A stretch of 64,000 nt of DNA from Pseudalkalibacillus sp051842935 (GCF_051842935.1 NZ_JBPXRR010000001.1:1116001-1180000), one strand, 5' to 3'; counted from the first letter of the stretch, positions 45,074 to 53,433 are shown. Notes: generated by a model not told the origin, from the letters alone. Program-made: numbers and translations.

Positions 45074-47014
45074 ATGTCTACCAACTATTATACAATTGGA
45101 ATGGCCGGACACATCGATCACGGAAAAACGACGCTGACGAAAGCGTTGACGAACGTAGACACTGATCGGTTGAAGGAAGAAAAAGAGCGGAGCATCTCAA
45201 TAGAATTAGGCTATGCCCCGTTTGATCTAGGGGATGGGTATCAAGTTTCCATCATAGATGTACCAGGGCATGAGAAATTCATCCGGCAAATGATTGCGGG
45301 CGTTGCCGGCATCGATTTTGTCATTCTGGTCGTTGCTGCGGATGAGGGCGTAATGCCTCAAACGAGAGAGCACGCTCTGATCTTGAATTATTTAGGAGTC
45401 GAAAACGCTGTCATCGCGGTAACGAAATCCAATAAAGTGGAACAAGAACTGCTCGATCTTGTTGAAGAAGACATCCGGAGTGAATTTTCCGGCACGATAT
45501 TCGGTGAGGTCCCGATGTTCTTCGTGGACAGTGTATCTGGTCAAGGGATTGATGATCTGAAAGATGGTATACTCGAACGTTTGCCTGAAGTCGAGCAGAG
45601 GAATCCGGTTGCCAAATTCAGAATGCCGATTGATCAGGCATTCACGTTGAAAGGGAAAGGCGCAATCGTTAGAGGAACCGTTTTCGAAGGGACAGTCAAT
45701 ACGGGTGATGAGCTTTTCCTTCTACCGGGTAAAGCACCTGTTCGGGTTCGTCAAATTCAAGTACATAAGGAAACGGTTGAGGTCGCCATAGCTGGTCAAC
45801 GTGCTGCAATCAACCTAGGAGGAGTATCTTCAAACGAGATATCAAGAGGAGACACCTTGACTTCGAACACCTCTCTCAGTCCATCCACTACTGTCGATCT
45901 CGTCCTTCATGTCCGTGAGCAGTTGGAGTACAAATTGAAACAACGTTCACGAGTCAAATTGCATACGGGAACTTCAGAGGTGATGGGAACACTCGTTTAT
46001 TTCGATCGGAATGAGCTGAGTGAGGGATCACAGGAAAGCATCCTCTGTCAGTTGAGATTAGATGAACCGATAGCGGTTCTAAGAGGAGATCGATTCATCA
46101 TCAGAAGGCCTTCGCCTGTTGAAACAATCGGTGGTGGATGGGTTTTAGATCCATTCGGTGCCAAATATCGATTCGGAACGAAGACGATTGAAATGCTTCA
46201 ACAAAAAATGGAAGGTTCCTTATTTGATAGAATGATCGATTCTCTCCAATCAATGAAGGTTGCATCAATCCTTAAGTTGAGTGAATCAATTGGGGCTACA
46301 GAAGAGGAGACGGCAGATACTCTATCAGAAATGAAGGAAAGCGGAGAGGTCGTCAACCTTGAACCAGATAAAGTAGCCTTGAAAGCTGAACTAGAGCGCG
46401 CTTCCGAACAATTAATCGAACATCTTTCTAAGTTCCATCAGATGTACCCAATGCGATTAGGTCCAGGAAAAGCAGAAGTGGTTCAAGAGTTCAAAGTATC
46501 TTATCCGACTTTGCTTATTGAGCATGCGATTACGCGATGTCTCGATGAAAAGGTTATGATTAAGAATGGACCGTACTTGAAAAGAGCCGAGCATCAACCT
46601 ACATTCCCGAAACAATGGGCAAAAAGGATGAGCAACGTTGTTGAACAGCTGCGCTATGCTGGGATTAAGCATGAAGGTTTAGCTGAAATGGTTCGTGACC
46701 AAGAAATACCAGACTCCCTGTTACCTGAGTTTGAAAGATATTTACTTGAAACGAACCGAGCTGTAACACTCGAGGATGGCACATTCATCCACCAGGAAGT
46801 TTTCGACCATGCTTTGAAAAACTTGTATGACGGTACGGGTGGCGATTTATTCACTGTACAGGATGCTAAAGGTATTCTCGATCTGTCACGTAAGTACTGT
46901 ATTCTATTTTTAGAAAAGCTGGACGCACTCGGTTTGACAACAAGAATTGATGATCAACGGAAGTGGGTGAAACATAAACTTGAACCCTATCTCAAACCCG
47001 AAAAAAGTAAATAA
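45074..47014 (+). CDS. selB: Selenocysteine-specific elongation factor SelB
   Basis: 646 residues. EF-Tu-like GTPase: G1 GHIDHGKT (12-19), G3 DVPGHE (62-67), and a TKSN G4 region. Beta-barrel domains follow, then C-terminal winged helices (from about 400) that bind the SECIS hairpin. It brings Sec-tRNA to UGA codons. The ATG at 45074 is preferred to GTG 45065. Its 3' end overlaps the glycosyltransferase start by 35 bases, so the downstream genes are probably in the same transcript. Confidence 0.95.
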   Translation: MSTNYYTIGMAGHIDHGKTTLTKALTNVDTDRLKEEKERSISIELGYAPFDLGDGYQVSIIDVPGHEKFIRQMIAGVAGIDFVILVVAADEGVMPQTREHALILNYLGVENAVIAVTKSNKVEQELLDLVEEDIRSEFSGTIFGEVPMFFVDSVSGQGIDDLKDGILERLPEVEQRNPVAKFRMPIDQAFTLKGKGAIVRGTVFEGTVNTGDELFLLPGKAPVRVRQIQVHKETVEVAIAGQRAAINLGGVSSNEISRGDTLTSNTSLSPSTTVDLVLHVREQLEYKLKQRSRVKLHTGTSEVMGTLVYFDRNELSEGSQESILCQLRLDEPIAVLRGDRFIIRRPSPVETIGGGWVLDPFGAKYRFGTKTIEMLQQKMEGSLFDRMIDSLQSMKVASILKLSESIGATEEETADTLSEMKESGEVVNLEPDKVALKAELERASEQLIEHLSKFHQMYPMRLGPGKAEVVQEFKVSYPTLLIEHAITRCLDEKVMIKNGPYLKRAEHQPTFPKQWAKRMSNVVEQLRYAGIKHEGLAEMVRDQEIPDSLLPEFERYLLETNRAVTLEDGTFIHQEVFDHALKNLYDGTGGDLFTVQDAKGILDLSRKYCILFLEKLDALGLTTRIDDQRKWVKHKLEPYLKPEKSK

Positions 47015-48011
47015 AATCGGCTTCTGGACGCCTTATCTCCATTCGAATCGTGGAAATACCACAACAGCTAGAAGAATTGCTGCCGGTTTATGTGACGAGG
47101 GGTATCAAGTTGAAATGTTCGCTTTTGAGGAAGAAAAATGGTCGGATCAGGATCTTAAGAGGATGGAATCTTGCGACCTTTATCATATCCTTCACTTCAG
47201 TCGATTTTCCTCATGGATGGATTCGAAGGACATCAAGCTGACAAAGCCTTATGTAATTACTTCTGGAGGCACGGACGTGAATGAGCAGATGGAAGACCCG
47301 ATATCACGGCGTTTATTAGCAGAAGCAGAAGCCATCACTGTTTTTACCGATGAAGCTGCTCAAAAGGTCATGTCTGTTTATCCTGAACTGGAACAGAAGG
47401 TGCATGTCATCCCACAAAGCGTCTACATCCCTAAGCGTCACGAAGAACCCGATGTGGACCTCCCTGAAGGGAAGGGACCACACCTTTTATTACCCGCAGG
47501 TTTGAGAGAAGTAAAGGATGTTTTCCATATCATGGATCGGATTGCAGGGCTGAAAGAAATGTACCCGGATCTTCAATTCATGATTGTTGGGGAAGCTTTG
47601 GATCTTGAAATCTTAGGCCAGGTGAAAAAATTCGAACAAAAAAACGAGTGGTTTCATTACATTGGAAGTCTGCCGCTAGAGCAAATGGCGTATGTATATC
47701 AGTGGGCGGATATGATCCTGAATACGTCCATATCAGAAGGTCAACCGATCGCGCTGATGGAAGCGATGTATCACGGTGTGCCGGTCATCGCTCGTTCTAA
47801 CGCAGGGAATGAAAGTCTCATACGTCACGGAGAGAATGGATTTATTTATAAAGAACCAGACTCCTTTGATGAGATGTTCATTCGATTGATGGAAAACAGA
47901 AGCCTGTATGACCAGTTTGCCAATAATGGAAGATCCATGATGAATCGTGAATTTTCCATTCAGAAAGAGATTCAACACTTTAAAGAAATTTATCAACAAA
48001 TAACGAGGTGA
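46980..48011 (+). CDS. GT-B glycosyltransferase in the selenium operon, SenB-like candidate
   Basis: 343 residues, GT4-type. N-terminal half: HSNRGNTTTARRIAAGL (about 21-37) and SGGTDVNEQ. C-terminal half: PAGLREVKDVF, IVGEALD, and the nucleotide-sugar motif E-x7-E in EGQPIALMEA. The layout GN-x-x-TARR, GTD, PQSV, LREVKD recalls SenB-type selenosugar synthases and the related GLT1D1 group. This is from memory of those families, not an alignment. The start is uncertain: TTG 46980 lies inside selB and has a weak GGGTG. Position between selB and a transporter, upstream of selD, makes selenophosphate a plausible co-substrate. Confidence 0.75.
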   Translation: MNPISNPKKVNKIGFWTPYLHSNRGNTTTARRIAAGLCDEGYQVEMFAFEEEKWSDQDLKRMESCDLYHILHFSRFSSWMDSKDIKLTKPYVITSGGTDVNEQMEDPISRRLLAEAEAITVFTDEAAQKVMSVYPELEQKVHVIPQSVYIPKRHEEPDVDLPEGKGPHLLLPAGLREVKDVFHIMDRIAGLKEMYPDLQFMIVGEALDLEILGQVKKFEQKNEWFHYIGSLPLEQMAYVYQWADMILNTSISEGQPIALMEAMYHGVPVIARSNAGNESLIRHGENGFIYKEPDSFDEMFIRLMENRSLYDQFANNGRSMMNREFSIQKEIQHFKEIYQQITR

Positions 48012-48017
48012 ACGAAA

Positions 48018-48914
48018 ATGAAAAAAGTATTCATGCCAATTATCGCGATTTTCATGCTGTTCGTATTAGCAGCATGTGGAGGAGCAGATAAGACGAAAGA
48101 AGATTCCGGTGAACAGAAAGAAGAATTGACAATCGGAGTCATCCCGGCTCAGACAGAAGGGGAAATGCAAGGGGCGATGGAAAAGCTGGAAAGCTTACTT
48201 GAAGAAAAGATGGACCGTGAAGTGAAAATTGATACATATCCGGATTATAACGGGGTTGTCGAAGCGATGAACTTCGATAAGATCGATATGGCATTTTTCG
48301 GACCGTTGACGTATGTCATTGCTCATGAAAAGAGTGGAGCAGAAGCCATCATCACTCAGTTGGTGGATGGAGAACCGTTCTATCATTCCTATATCATCAC
48401 CCATAAAGACAACGCATTTGACTCATTAGAAGACTTCCTGAAAGAGAGTAAAAAGTATGACTTTGCGTTCGGTGATCCGAATTCCACTTCAGGGTCACTC
48501 ATACCGAGCATTGAACTTGGAGATCGTGGCGTTTTTACAGATGAGAACGAACATGAATTCAATACGGTACGATATACAGGTTCTCACGATGCCACTGCGT
48601 TAGCTGTTCAAAACAAGCAAGTTGATGCTGGTGCGATAGATAGTGCGATCTATGATCAGCTGATCGAGTCTGGAAAAATCGATGAAAGCCAACTGAAAGT
48701 GATTTGGAAATCCGATAAGCTTTTCCAATACCCTTGGGCTGTCAATAAAGAGATGGATGACGAAACGGTCAAACAGCTACAAGATATCTTCGTCAACATC
48801 GACGATAAAGAAATTTTAGATGCATTTGGTGCATCTGGTTTTACCAAAGCTTCGAACGAAGATTATGAAAGCATTCGACAAGCAGCTATCAAGCAAGGAG
48901 TCATTAAGGAGTAG
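48018..48914 (+). CDS. PhnD-family substrate-binding lipoprotein, possible selenium oxyanion receptor
   Basis: 298 residues: lipoprotein signal with lipobox LAAC (cysteine about residue 20), then a type-2 periplasmic-binding fold typical of phosphonate/phosphite receptors (AFFGPLTYV, FAFGDPNSTSGSLIPS, GSHDATALAV, DAGAIDSAIYD). It starts six bases after the glycosyltransferase stop and is followed by its permease and ATPase. The family binds phosphonate, phosphite or hypophosphite. The setting inside a Sec operon suggests selenite, a phosphite-like trigonal oxyanion, but this is inference. Confidence 0.85.
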   Translation: MKKVFMPIIAIFMLFVLAACGGADKTKEDSGEQKEELTIGVIPAQTEGEMQGAMEKLESLLEEKMDREVKIDTYPDYNGVVEAMNFDKIDMAFFGPLTYVIAHEKSGAEAIITQLVDGEPFYHSYIITHKDNAFDSLEDFLKESKKYDFAFGDPNSTSGSLIPSIELGDRGVFTDENEHEFNTVRYTGSHDATALAVQNKQVDAGAIDSAIYDQLIESGKIDESQLKVIWKSDKLFQYPWAVNKEMDDETVKQLQDIFVNIDDKEILDAFGASGFTKASNEDYESIRQAAIKQGVIKE

Positions 48915-48920
48915 GATCAC

Positions 48921-49679
48921 ATGGCCTGGTTTAAACGCCGTCACATCTTCACAACCCTATTAATATCGATAATAGTACTGATCAGTATGAGAGCGATGGA
49001 GTTCGATCTGTCCAAGTTCCGGGATTTCCGGAACATGATCGAATTCCTTTCAGGCTGGTACCCGATTGAAACCGAAATCATTCCAAGAATGATCATGGAA
49101 AGTCTCGATACAATGGCGATGGCGTTTCTGGGCAGTTTCCTTGGACTTGTCGTTGCATTGCCACTTGCATTCGTAGCGGCTCGAAATACGAGCCGTTCTC
49201 CTTTTTTATACGGCGCTTTTCGGATCGGATTAAGCTTCTTGAGATCTGTTCCTGAAATCGTATTCGGTCTGATTTTGCTGACTGCACTCGGATTGGGACC
49301 TTTCCCTGCAGTCATTGCCATCATTCTTCATAATATCGGAGTGTTAGGTAAGTTGATCTCTGAATTGATTGAAGCAGCGGATGTCGGACCGCAAGAAGCG
49401 ATGAAATCCGTAGGTGCAAGCAGGTGGCTTGCCAACTTGTTTGCAATCATCCCGCAAATTTGGCCGAATGTCTTATCTCATTACTTTTACCGGTTTGAGG
49501 TCGCTATTCGGACATCGCTCATTCTCGGATTTATTGGTGGTGGAGGAATCGGACAGCAATTGTTCAATCATTTCAAAACCTTCCAATATCAGTCTGTCGC
49601 GGTCGATGTCTTGTTGATCATGATCATGGTCATTCTCGTCGACTTTGCCGGCAGTAAAATCAGGGAAGCGGTGATCTGA
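48921..49679 (+). CDS. PhnE-family ABC transporter permease
   Basis: 252 residues with about six hydrophobic helices and the permease EAA loop that contacts the ATPase (EAADVGPQEAMKSVGASRW). It forms the membrane channel for the upstream receptor and downstream ATPase. Starts seven bases after the receptor stop. Its stop overlaps the ATPase start (TGATGG). No phn C-P lyase genes are present in this window. Confidence 0.9.
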   Translation: MAWFKRRHIFTTLLISIIVLISMRAMEFDLSKFRDFRNMIEFLSGWYPIETEIIPRMIMESLDTMAMAFLGSFLGLVVALPLAFVAARNTSRSPFLYGAFRIGLSFLRSVPEIVFGLILLTALGLGPFPAVIAIILHNIGVLGKLISELIEAADVGPQEAMKSVGASRWLANLFAIIPQIWPNVLSHYFYRFEVAIRTSLILGFIGGGGIGQQLFNHFKTFQYQSVAVDVLLIMIMVILVDFAGSKIREAVI

Positions 49680-50428
49680 TGGAGAATAAAGCGATCATTG
49701 AACTGCAAAATATAAGCGTGGAATATCCAGGGGCCGATCACTTTGCGATTGAAGATTTGTCTCTCACGATGGAAACCGGAGAATTCATCTGTGTACTTGG
49801 TAAAAGTGGAGCGGGAAAGTCGACGATGATCCGTTGTTTGAATGGTTTGCAGATCCCGACAGAAGGTCATGTCCTCTTTGAAGGGAACGACATTACAGCC
49901 TATAAAGAGAAAAAACTCAGGGGAGTCCGGACGAACATGGGCATGATCTTCCAGCACTTCAATTTGATACCGAGATTGTCGGTCATGCAAAATGTGCTGA
50001 CTGGAACTTTCGGGAAAAGGAATGACATGTTGAGCTTGATAGGCTATTTCAATCAAAAGGAAAGGGAGCAAGCTAATAAAGCGATTGATGCGGTCGAATT
50101 GAGCCTCCATGCGAACAAACGGGTGGAACATCTAAGCGGTGGACAGAAGCAGAGGGTTGCGATTGCACGCGCGTTGCTGCAAAGACCGAAAGTGTTTCTC
50201 GGGGATGAACCTGTGGCCAGTCTCGATCCAGGTACCGCTAACCGAATCTTCCAACTCCTGAAGAGGATTCACGAAAAGCATCAATTGTTGACGCTCATCA
50301 ACGTCCATGATGTAAATCTCGCGAAGAAATATGCGACGAGAGTACTCGCCTTGAAAGACGGTAAACTGATTTTCGATGGAAAACCTGAACGATTGACAGA
50401 AGAATTGCTTGAAACGATCTACGAATAA
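49679..50428 (+). CDS. PhnC-family ABC transporter ATPase
   Basis: 249 residues: Walker A GKSGAGKST (41-49), Q-loop region, signature LSGGQKQR, Walker B VFLGDEPVASLD, and the H-loop histidine in NVHD. It energises import by the two upstream components. Last gene of the compact run selB-GT-receptor-permease-ATPase, ending at a terminator shared with the convergent selD. Confidence 0.93.
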   Translation: MENKAIIELQNISVEYPGADHFAIEDLSLTMETGEFICVLGKSGAGKSTMIRCLNGLQIPTEGHVLFEGNDITAYKEKKLRGVRTNMGMIFQHFNLIPRLSVMQNVLTGTFGKRNDMLSLIGYFNQKEREQANKAIDAVELSLHANKRVEHLSGGQKQRVAIARALLQRPKVFLGDEPVASLDPGTANRIFQLLKRIHEKHQLLTLINVHDVNLAKKYATRVLALKDGKLIFDGKPERLTEELLETIYE

Positions 50429-50459
50429 GAAAGAGTGATCCAACTGGATCACTCTTTTT
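50429..50459. terminator. Bidirectional terminator between the ATPase gene and selD
   Basis: Stem AAAGAGTGATCC / GGATCACTCTTT with loop AACT, followed by TTG on the plus side and flanked by A residues on the other. Confidence 0.85.
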
Positions 50460-50460
50460 G

Positions 50461-51513
50461 CTATTTCTTTGCATATAAATAGAAGTCTTTCTTTTCAGAA
50501 ACAGAACCGATGATGGATGTTTCAGGTACACCATGTTCTTTCATCAGCTGTACGTATTGTTCAGCTTCTTCTGCTGGCATGCTGATCAACAGACCACCGG
50601 ACGTTACGGCATCGCATAACAGCCATTGCTCCAGTTCAGATAATCCCTCATATTGAACATCTTCTGCAATCCAACGATGGTTGGCTTTCGTACCACCAGG
50701 AACGAAGCCGGATTCAGCAAGCTCCATCGTTCCATCAAGGACCGGTACATCGTTCAAACGCACTTCCATTGAAACATTGCTACCCTTCGCCATTTCAGAA
50801 GCATGACCTAGCAATCCGAATCCTGTTACGTCTGTTACGGCAGTTGGATGGAAATCCTTTAGTTGCTCTGCTGCTGTTTTATTCAAGGTCGCCATAACAG
50901 TTGAGACACGCTCGAGCTGTTCTTCAGTCAACCCTTCCTTTTTGATGGCCGTCGTCTGGATACCGACTCCGATCGGTTTCGTCAAGACAAGTACATCCCC
51001 TGGCTTGGAACCGACATTTTTGAAGATTTTTTCTGGATGGACGACACCTGTGACGGATAAACCGAATTTCGGCTCGTTATCGTCAATGGAGTGCCCTCCT
51101 GCGATGACAGCACCAGATTCTTGTACTTTATCAGCTGCCCCTTTAAGGATTTCAGCTAAAATGTCAGGACCGAGTGACTTGATAGGGAATCCGAGTATGT
51201 TCAATACTGTCGTCGGTTGACCCCCCATTGCGTATACATCACTTAGTGAATTTGCTGCTGCAATTTGTCCAAATTGATATGGATCGTCGACAATCGGGGT
51301 AAAGAAATCGACCGTTTGGATGATGGCGAGATCATCTGTCAGCTTGTACACGCCAGCATCGTCAGAAGTATCTATACCGACCAATAGATTTGGATCTTTT
51401 TCACGTTCTGGTAATTGACGCAAAACTTGCGCCAGGTCTTCAGGACCGATTTTGCATCCTCAGCCACCTTTGGAAGATAAGGTTGTTAAACGAATCTTTT
51501 CTTGCTTACTCAA
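50461..51513 (-). CDS. selD: Selenide, water dikinase SelD, itself a selenoprotein (Sec18)
   Basis: Makes selenophosphate from selenide and ATP, the selenium donor for SelA and MnmH. 350 residues from TTG 51513 behind GGAGGTG. Codon 18 is TGA (51462-51460) in the context GGUGCK, exactly where E. coli SelD has catalytic Cys17, and the lysine follows at 21. Reading only from a downstream start (51423) would lose the active site. The AIRS-type fold follows, with GIDTSDDAGVY, GGHSIDD and TDVTGFGLLGH. Candidate SECIS hairpins lie just after the UGA. Divergent from the SelW-like gene. Confidence 0.94.
51417..51447 (-). promoter_or_regulatory. Candidate SECIS region of selD
   Basis: Within selD after the UGA: a small hairpin GGTC-CTGAA-GACC starting 13 bases downstream, then a 7-bp hairpin GGCGCAA-GTT-TTGCGTC starting 27 bases downstream. 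The GTT loop is the same as in the SelW-like gene. SelB must bind such a hairpin to insert Sec. Confidence 0.6.
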
Positions 51514-51610
51514 TGAAAGCACCTCCTCTCCATAGTATAAACATCTTTTTTGCGATTTGAGAAATAATATACTAGAATGAAAATAATTCAGAAAACGAAG
51601 GTAAGGTAAT

Positions 51611-51631
51611 GTTAATTTAGAAGGAATTAAC
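51611..51631. promoter_or_regulatory. Palindrome in the divergent selD/selW promoter region
   Basis: GTTAATT (51611-51617) and AATTAAC (51625-51631), separated by seven bases, lie in the 140-base gap between the two selenoprotein genes. It could be an operator or a leader hairpin. The regulator is unknown. Confidence 0.4.
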
Positions 51632-51653
51632 ATCATTCTAAGGAGGAATTGTA

Positions 51654-51896
51654 ATGAGTTACAAAGTATCCGTTGAATTTTGCATGCAGTGAAACTACGC
51701 TCCAAAGGCCGCGAGTTTCGCGGAACAGTTATTCAATCACTTTCGTTCAGACGTGACTTCTCTTGATTTGATTCCGAGTTCTGGCGGGGCATTCGAAGTC
51801 ACCGTAAATGGAACGAAATTGTATTCCAAGCTGGAAACGGGTGAGTTTCCAGACAGCGATCAGTTATTTGCAGAATTTGATTCTTTGAATAGATAG
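51654..51896 (+). CDS. SelW-like selenoprotein (Rdx family)
   Basis: 80 residues when the TGA at 51690-51692 is read as Sec13. The redox motif is C10-M-Q-U13 (CxxU) straight after the first beta strand. The second half carries the Rdx-family signature GGAFEVTVNGTKLYSKLETG. ATG 51654 has AGGAGG at the right distance. A perfect 6-bp hairpin with GTT loop lies 17 bases past the UGA. Homologues act as small thiol/selenol oxidoreductases in antioxidant defence. The precise partner is unknown. It is followed by selA. Standard gene calling would miss it. Confidence 0.93.
51709..51723 (+). promoter_or_regulatory. Candidate SECIS hairpin of the SelW-like gene
   Basis: CCGCGA-GTT-TCGCGG, a perfect 6-bp stem. 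Its loop begins 22 bases after the UGA, within the usual bacterial SECIS window, and has a G at the first loop position. Confidence 0.7.
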
Positions 51897-51901
51897 GTAC
51901 G

Positions 51902-51930
51902 ACACCTCCTGAGGCTTTCCCTGGAGGTGT
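51902..51930 (+). terminator. Hairpin between the SelW-like gene and selA
   Basis: Perfect 8-bp stem ACACCTCC / GGAGGTGT with a 13-base loop, six bases after the selW stop. The following TCTTACG is a poor T-run, so partial termination or mRNA processing is as likely as full termination. Confidence 0.5.
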
Positions 51931-51955
51931 TCTTACGCCTTCAGAGGAGTGAACG

Positions 51956-53356
51956 ATGTTGAACGAACAATTGCGACTGCTACCTGCAGTCCACCTTATA
52001 CAGTCAGACAGCCGGTTTGAAGATATCCTGAGTAAGAGTGAGTACTCGTCAGAGGGCTTGACTACCATCACACAAGAAATCTTGAGTTCGATCCGAAAAC
52101 GGATTCTCGATGGAGAAGCGTTAGGCTTTGAAACCAAGAACAGTATGTTGGATTACATTTTTGATGAATTGGACCAAAAAGTATCATCGGATTCTACATA
52201 TAATCTGCGTTCGGTCATCAACGCAACAGGGGTGGTCATCCATACAAATCTGGGACGTTCCCGACTGAGTGAAAAAGCTCTTCGACAGATGACGAATGTA
52301 GCTAAGCATTATTCCAACCTCGAATATAAGATCGAGGAGGGAAAGCGCGGTTCCCGTCATGATTTGGTAGAGGACGTGCTACAGGAGATCACTGGTGCGG
52401 AAGCGGCTATGGTCGTCAACAATAATGCAGCTGCTGTATACCTTGTACTCCGTGCTTTGGCTAAAGATCGGTCAGTCGTGGTTTCAAGGGGTGAACTCGT
52501 CGAGATCGGTGGTTCATTCCGTGTATCCTCTATAATGGAAGAGAGTGGTGCAGAACTGAAAGAAGTCGGCACTACGAACAAGACGCATCGCCACGATTAT
52601 GAGGATGCCATTGATGAGACGACGGCCATGCTCATGAAGGTCCATACATCCAATTTTAAGGTCGTCGGGTTTACAGATTCTGTTTCAACCAGAGAATTGG
52701 TGGATGTGGCTGTTGAACACGAAGGAGTACTCACTTATGAAGATTTAGGGAGTGGGGCCCTTTATGATTTCGAGCAACAAGGAATAGGGGACGAACCAGT
52801 TGTAAAAAAAGTCGTAGGAACAGGTGTCGACGTCGTCACGTTCAGCGGGGACAAACTGCTAGGTGGTCCACAATGTGGCATTATCGCTGGAAAAGCTTCA
52901 CTGATTCGGAAGCTGAAGAAGCATCAATTAGCGAGAGTGCTAAGAGTCGACAAGTTCACCTTGGCTGCATTGGAAGCGACTCTTTTATCGTATAAATATG
53001 ATCAGTTAGAAGAGATACCGACTGTCCGAGATATTTTGCGTACTGCTGAGGAGATCAAGACCCAGGCACAACATTTCATTGATCAAGTCAGCGGATTAGA
53101 GAACGTGTCCTTCAGCATACAGGAAAGTGTCTCTAAAATCGGTGGAGGTACGATGCCTGAAGTCGAGCTCCCGACGTACGTTGTTTCAGTCCGTCATGAT
53201 ACATTGACCAGCGAGGAATTGTTTGTTCAACTTCGTGGAGCGGAGACCCCGATTATCGGAAGGATAAAGGACGAACAGTTTTTCTTGGACTTCCGCACAG
53301 TCACTTTAGAAGAACAAAAGGAACTCGTGCAAATTTTTGAAACGATTTTCGTTTAA
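51956..53356 (+). CDS. selA: L-seryl-tRNA(Sec) selenium transferase SelA
   Basis: 466-residue PLP enzyme that converts Ser-tRNA-Sec to Sec-tRNA-Sec using selenophosphate. The N-terminal tRNA-binding region is followed by NATGVVIHTNLGRS (89-102) and NLEYKIEEGKRGSRH. The PLP lysine is K300 in FSGDKLLGGPQCG, matching E. coli Lys295. ATG behind GAGGAG. Lies 59 bases after the SelW-like gene, probably co-transcribed with it. Ends at a terminator shared with sspP. Confidence 0.96.
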   Translation: MLNEQLRLLPAVHLIQSDSRFEDILSKSEYSSEGLTTITQEILSSIRKRILDGEALGFETKNSMLDYIFDELDQKVSSDSTYNLRSVINATGVVIHTNLGRSRLSEKALRQMTNVAKHYSNLEYKIEEGKRGSRHDLVEDVLQEITGAEAAMVVNNNAAAVYLVLRALAKDRSVVVSRGELVEIGGSFRVSSIMEESGAELKEVGTTNKTHRHDYEDAIDETTAMLMKVHTSNFKVVGFTDSVSTRELVDVAVEHEGVLTYEDLGSGALYDFEQQGIGDEPVVKKVVGTGVDVVTFSGDKLLGGPQCGIIAGKASLIRKLKKHQLARVLRVDKFTLAALEATLLSYKYDQLEEIPTVRDILRTAEEIKTQAQHFIDQVSGLENVSFSIQESVSKIGGGTMPEVELPTYVVSVRHDTLTSEELFVQLRGAETPIIGRIKDEQFFLDFRTVTLEEQKELVQIFETIFV

Positions 53357-53377
53357 TTTCAATATAAATGGGTAAAA

Positions 53378-53424
53378 AAACCGTAAGATGACCCTTCCTA
53401 GGGTTCACCGTACGGTTTTTTTGA
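53378..53424. terminator. Bidirectional terminator between selA and sspP
   Basis: Long hairpin: AAACCGTA...TACGGTTT outer arms and ACCC/GGGT inner arms, followed by a T-run on the plus side and an A-run on the other. It marks the right edge of the selenium island. Confidence 0.82.
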
Positions 53425-53433
53425 ACGTAAAAA

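Noticed and set aside
46980..48011. Calling the glycosyltransferase SenB outright
   Set aside because: The resemblance is by motif memory only, no senA partner is in this window, and GLT1D1-like or envelope GT4 enzymes remain possible.
48018..50428. Naming the importer phnCDE for phosphonate use
   Set aside because: No phosphonate catabolic genes are present nearby, and the family also handles other oxyanions.
50461..51423. selD read as a truncated gene or pseudogene
   Set aside because: The frame continues upstream through one TGA to a TTG start with a good RBS, and the TGA falls exactly on the catalytic Cys/Sec position. All Sec-insertion genes are nearby.
51654..51896. SelW-like gene as a stop-interrupted pseudogene
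   Set aside because: The only stop is at the CxxU position, the rest is intact, and a SECIS-like hairpin follows.
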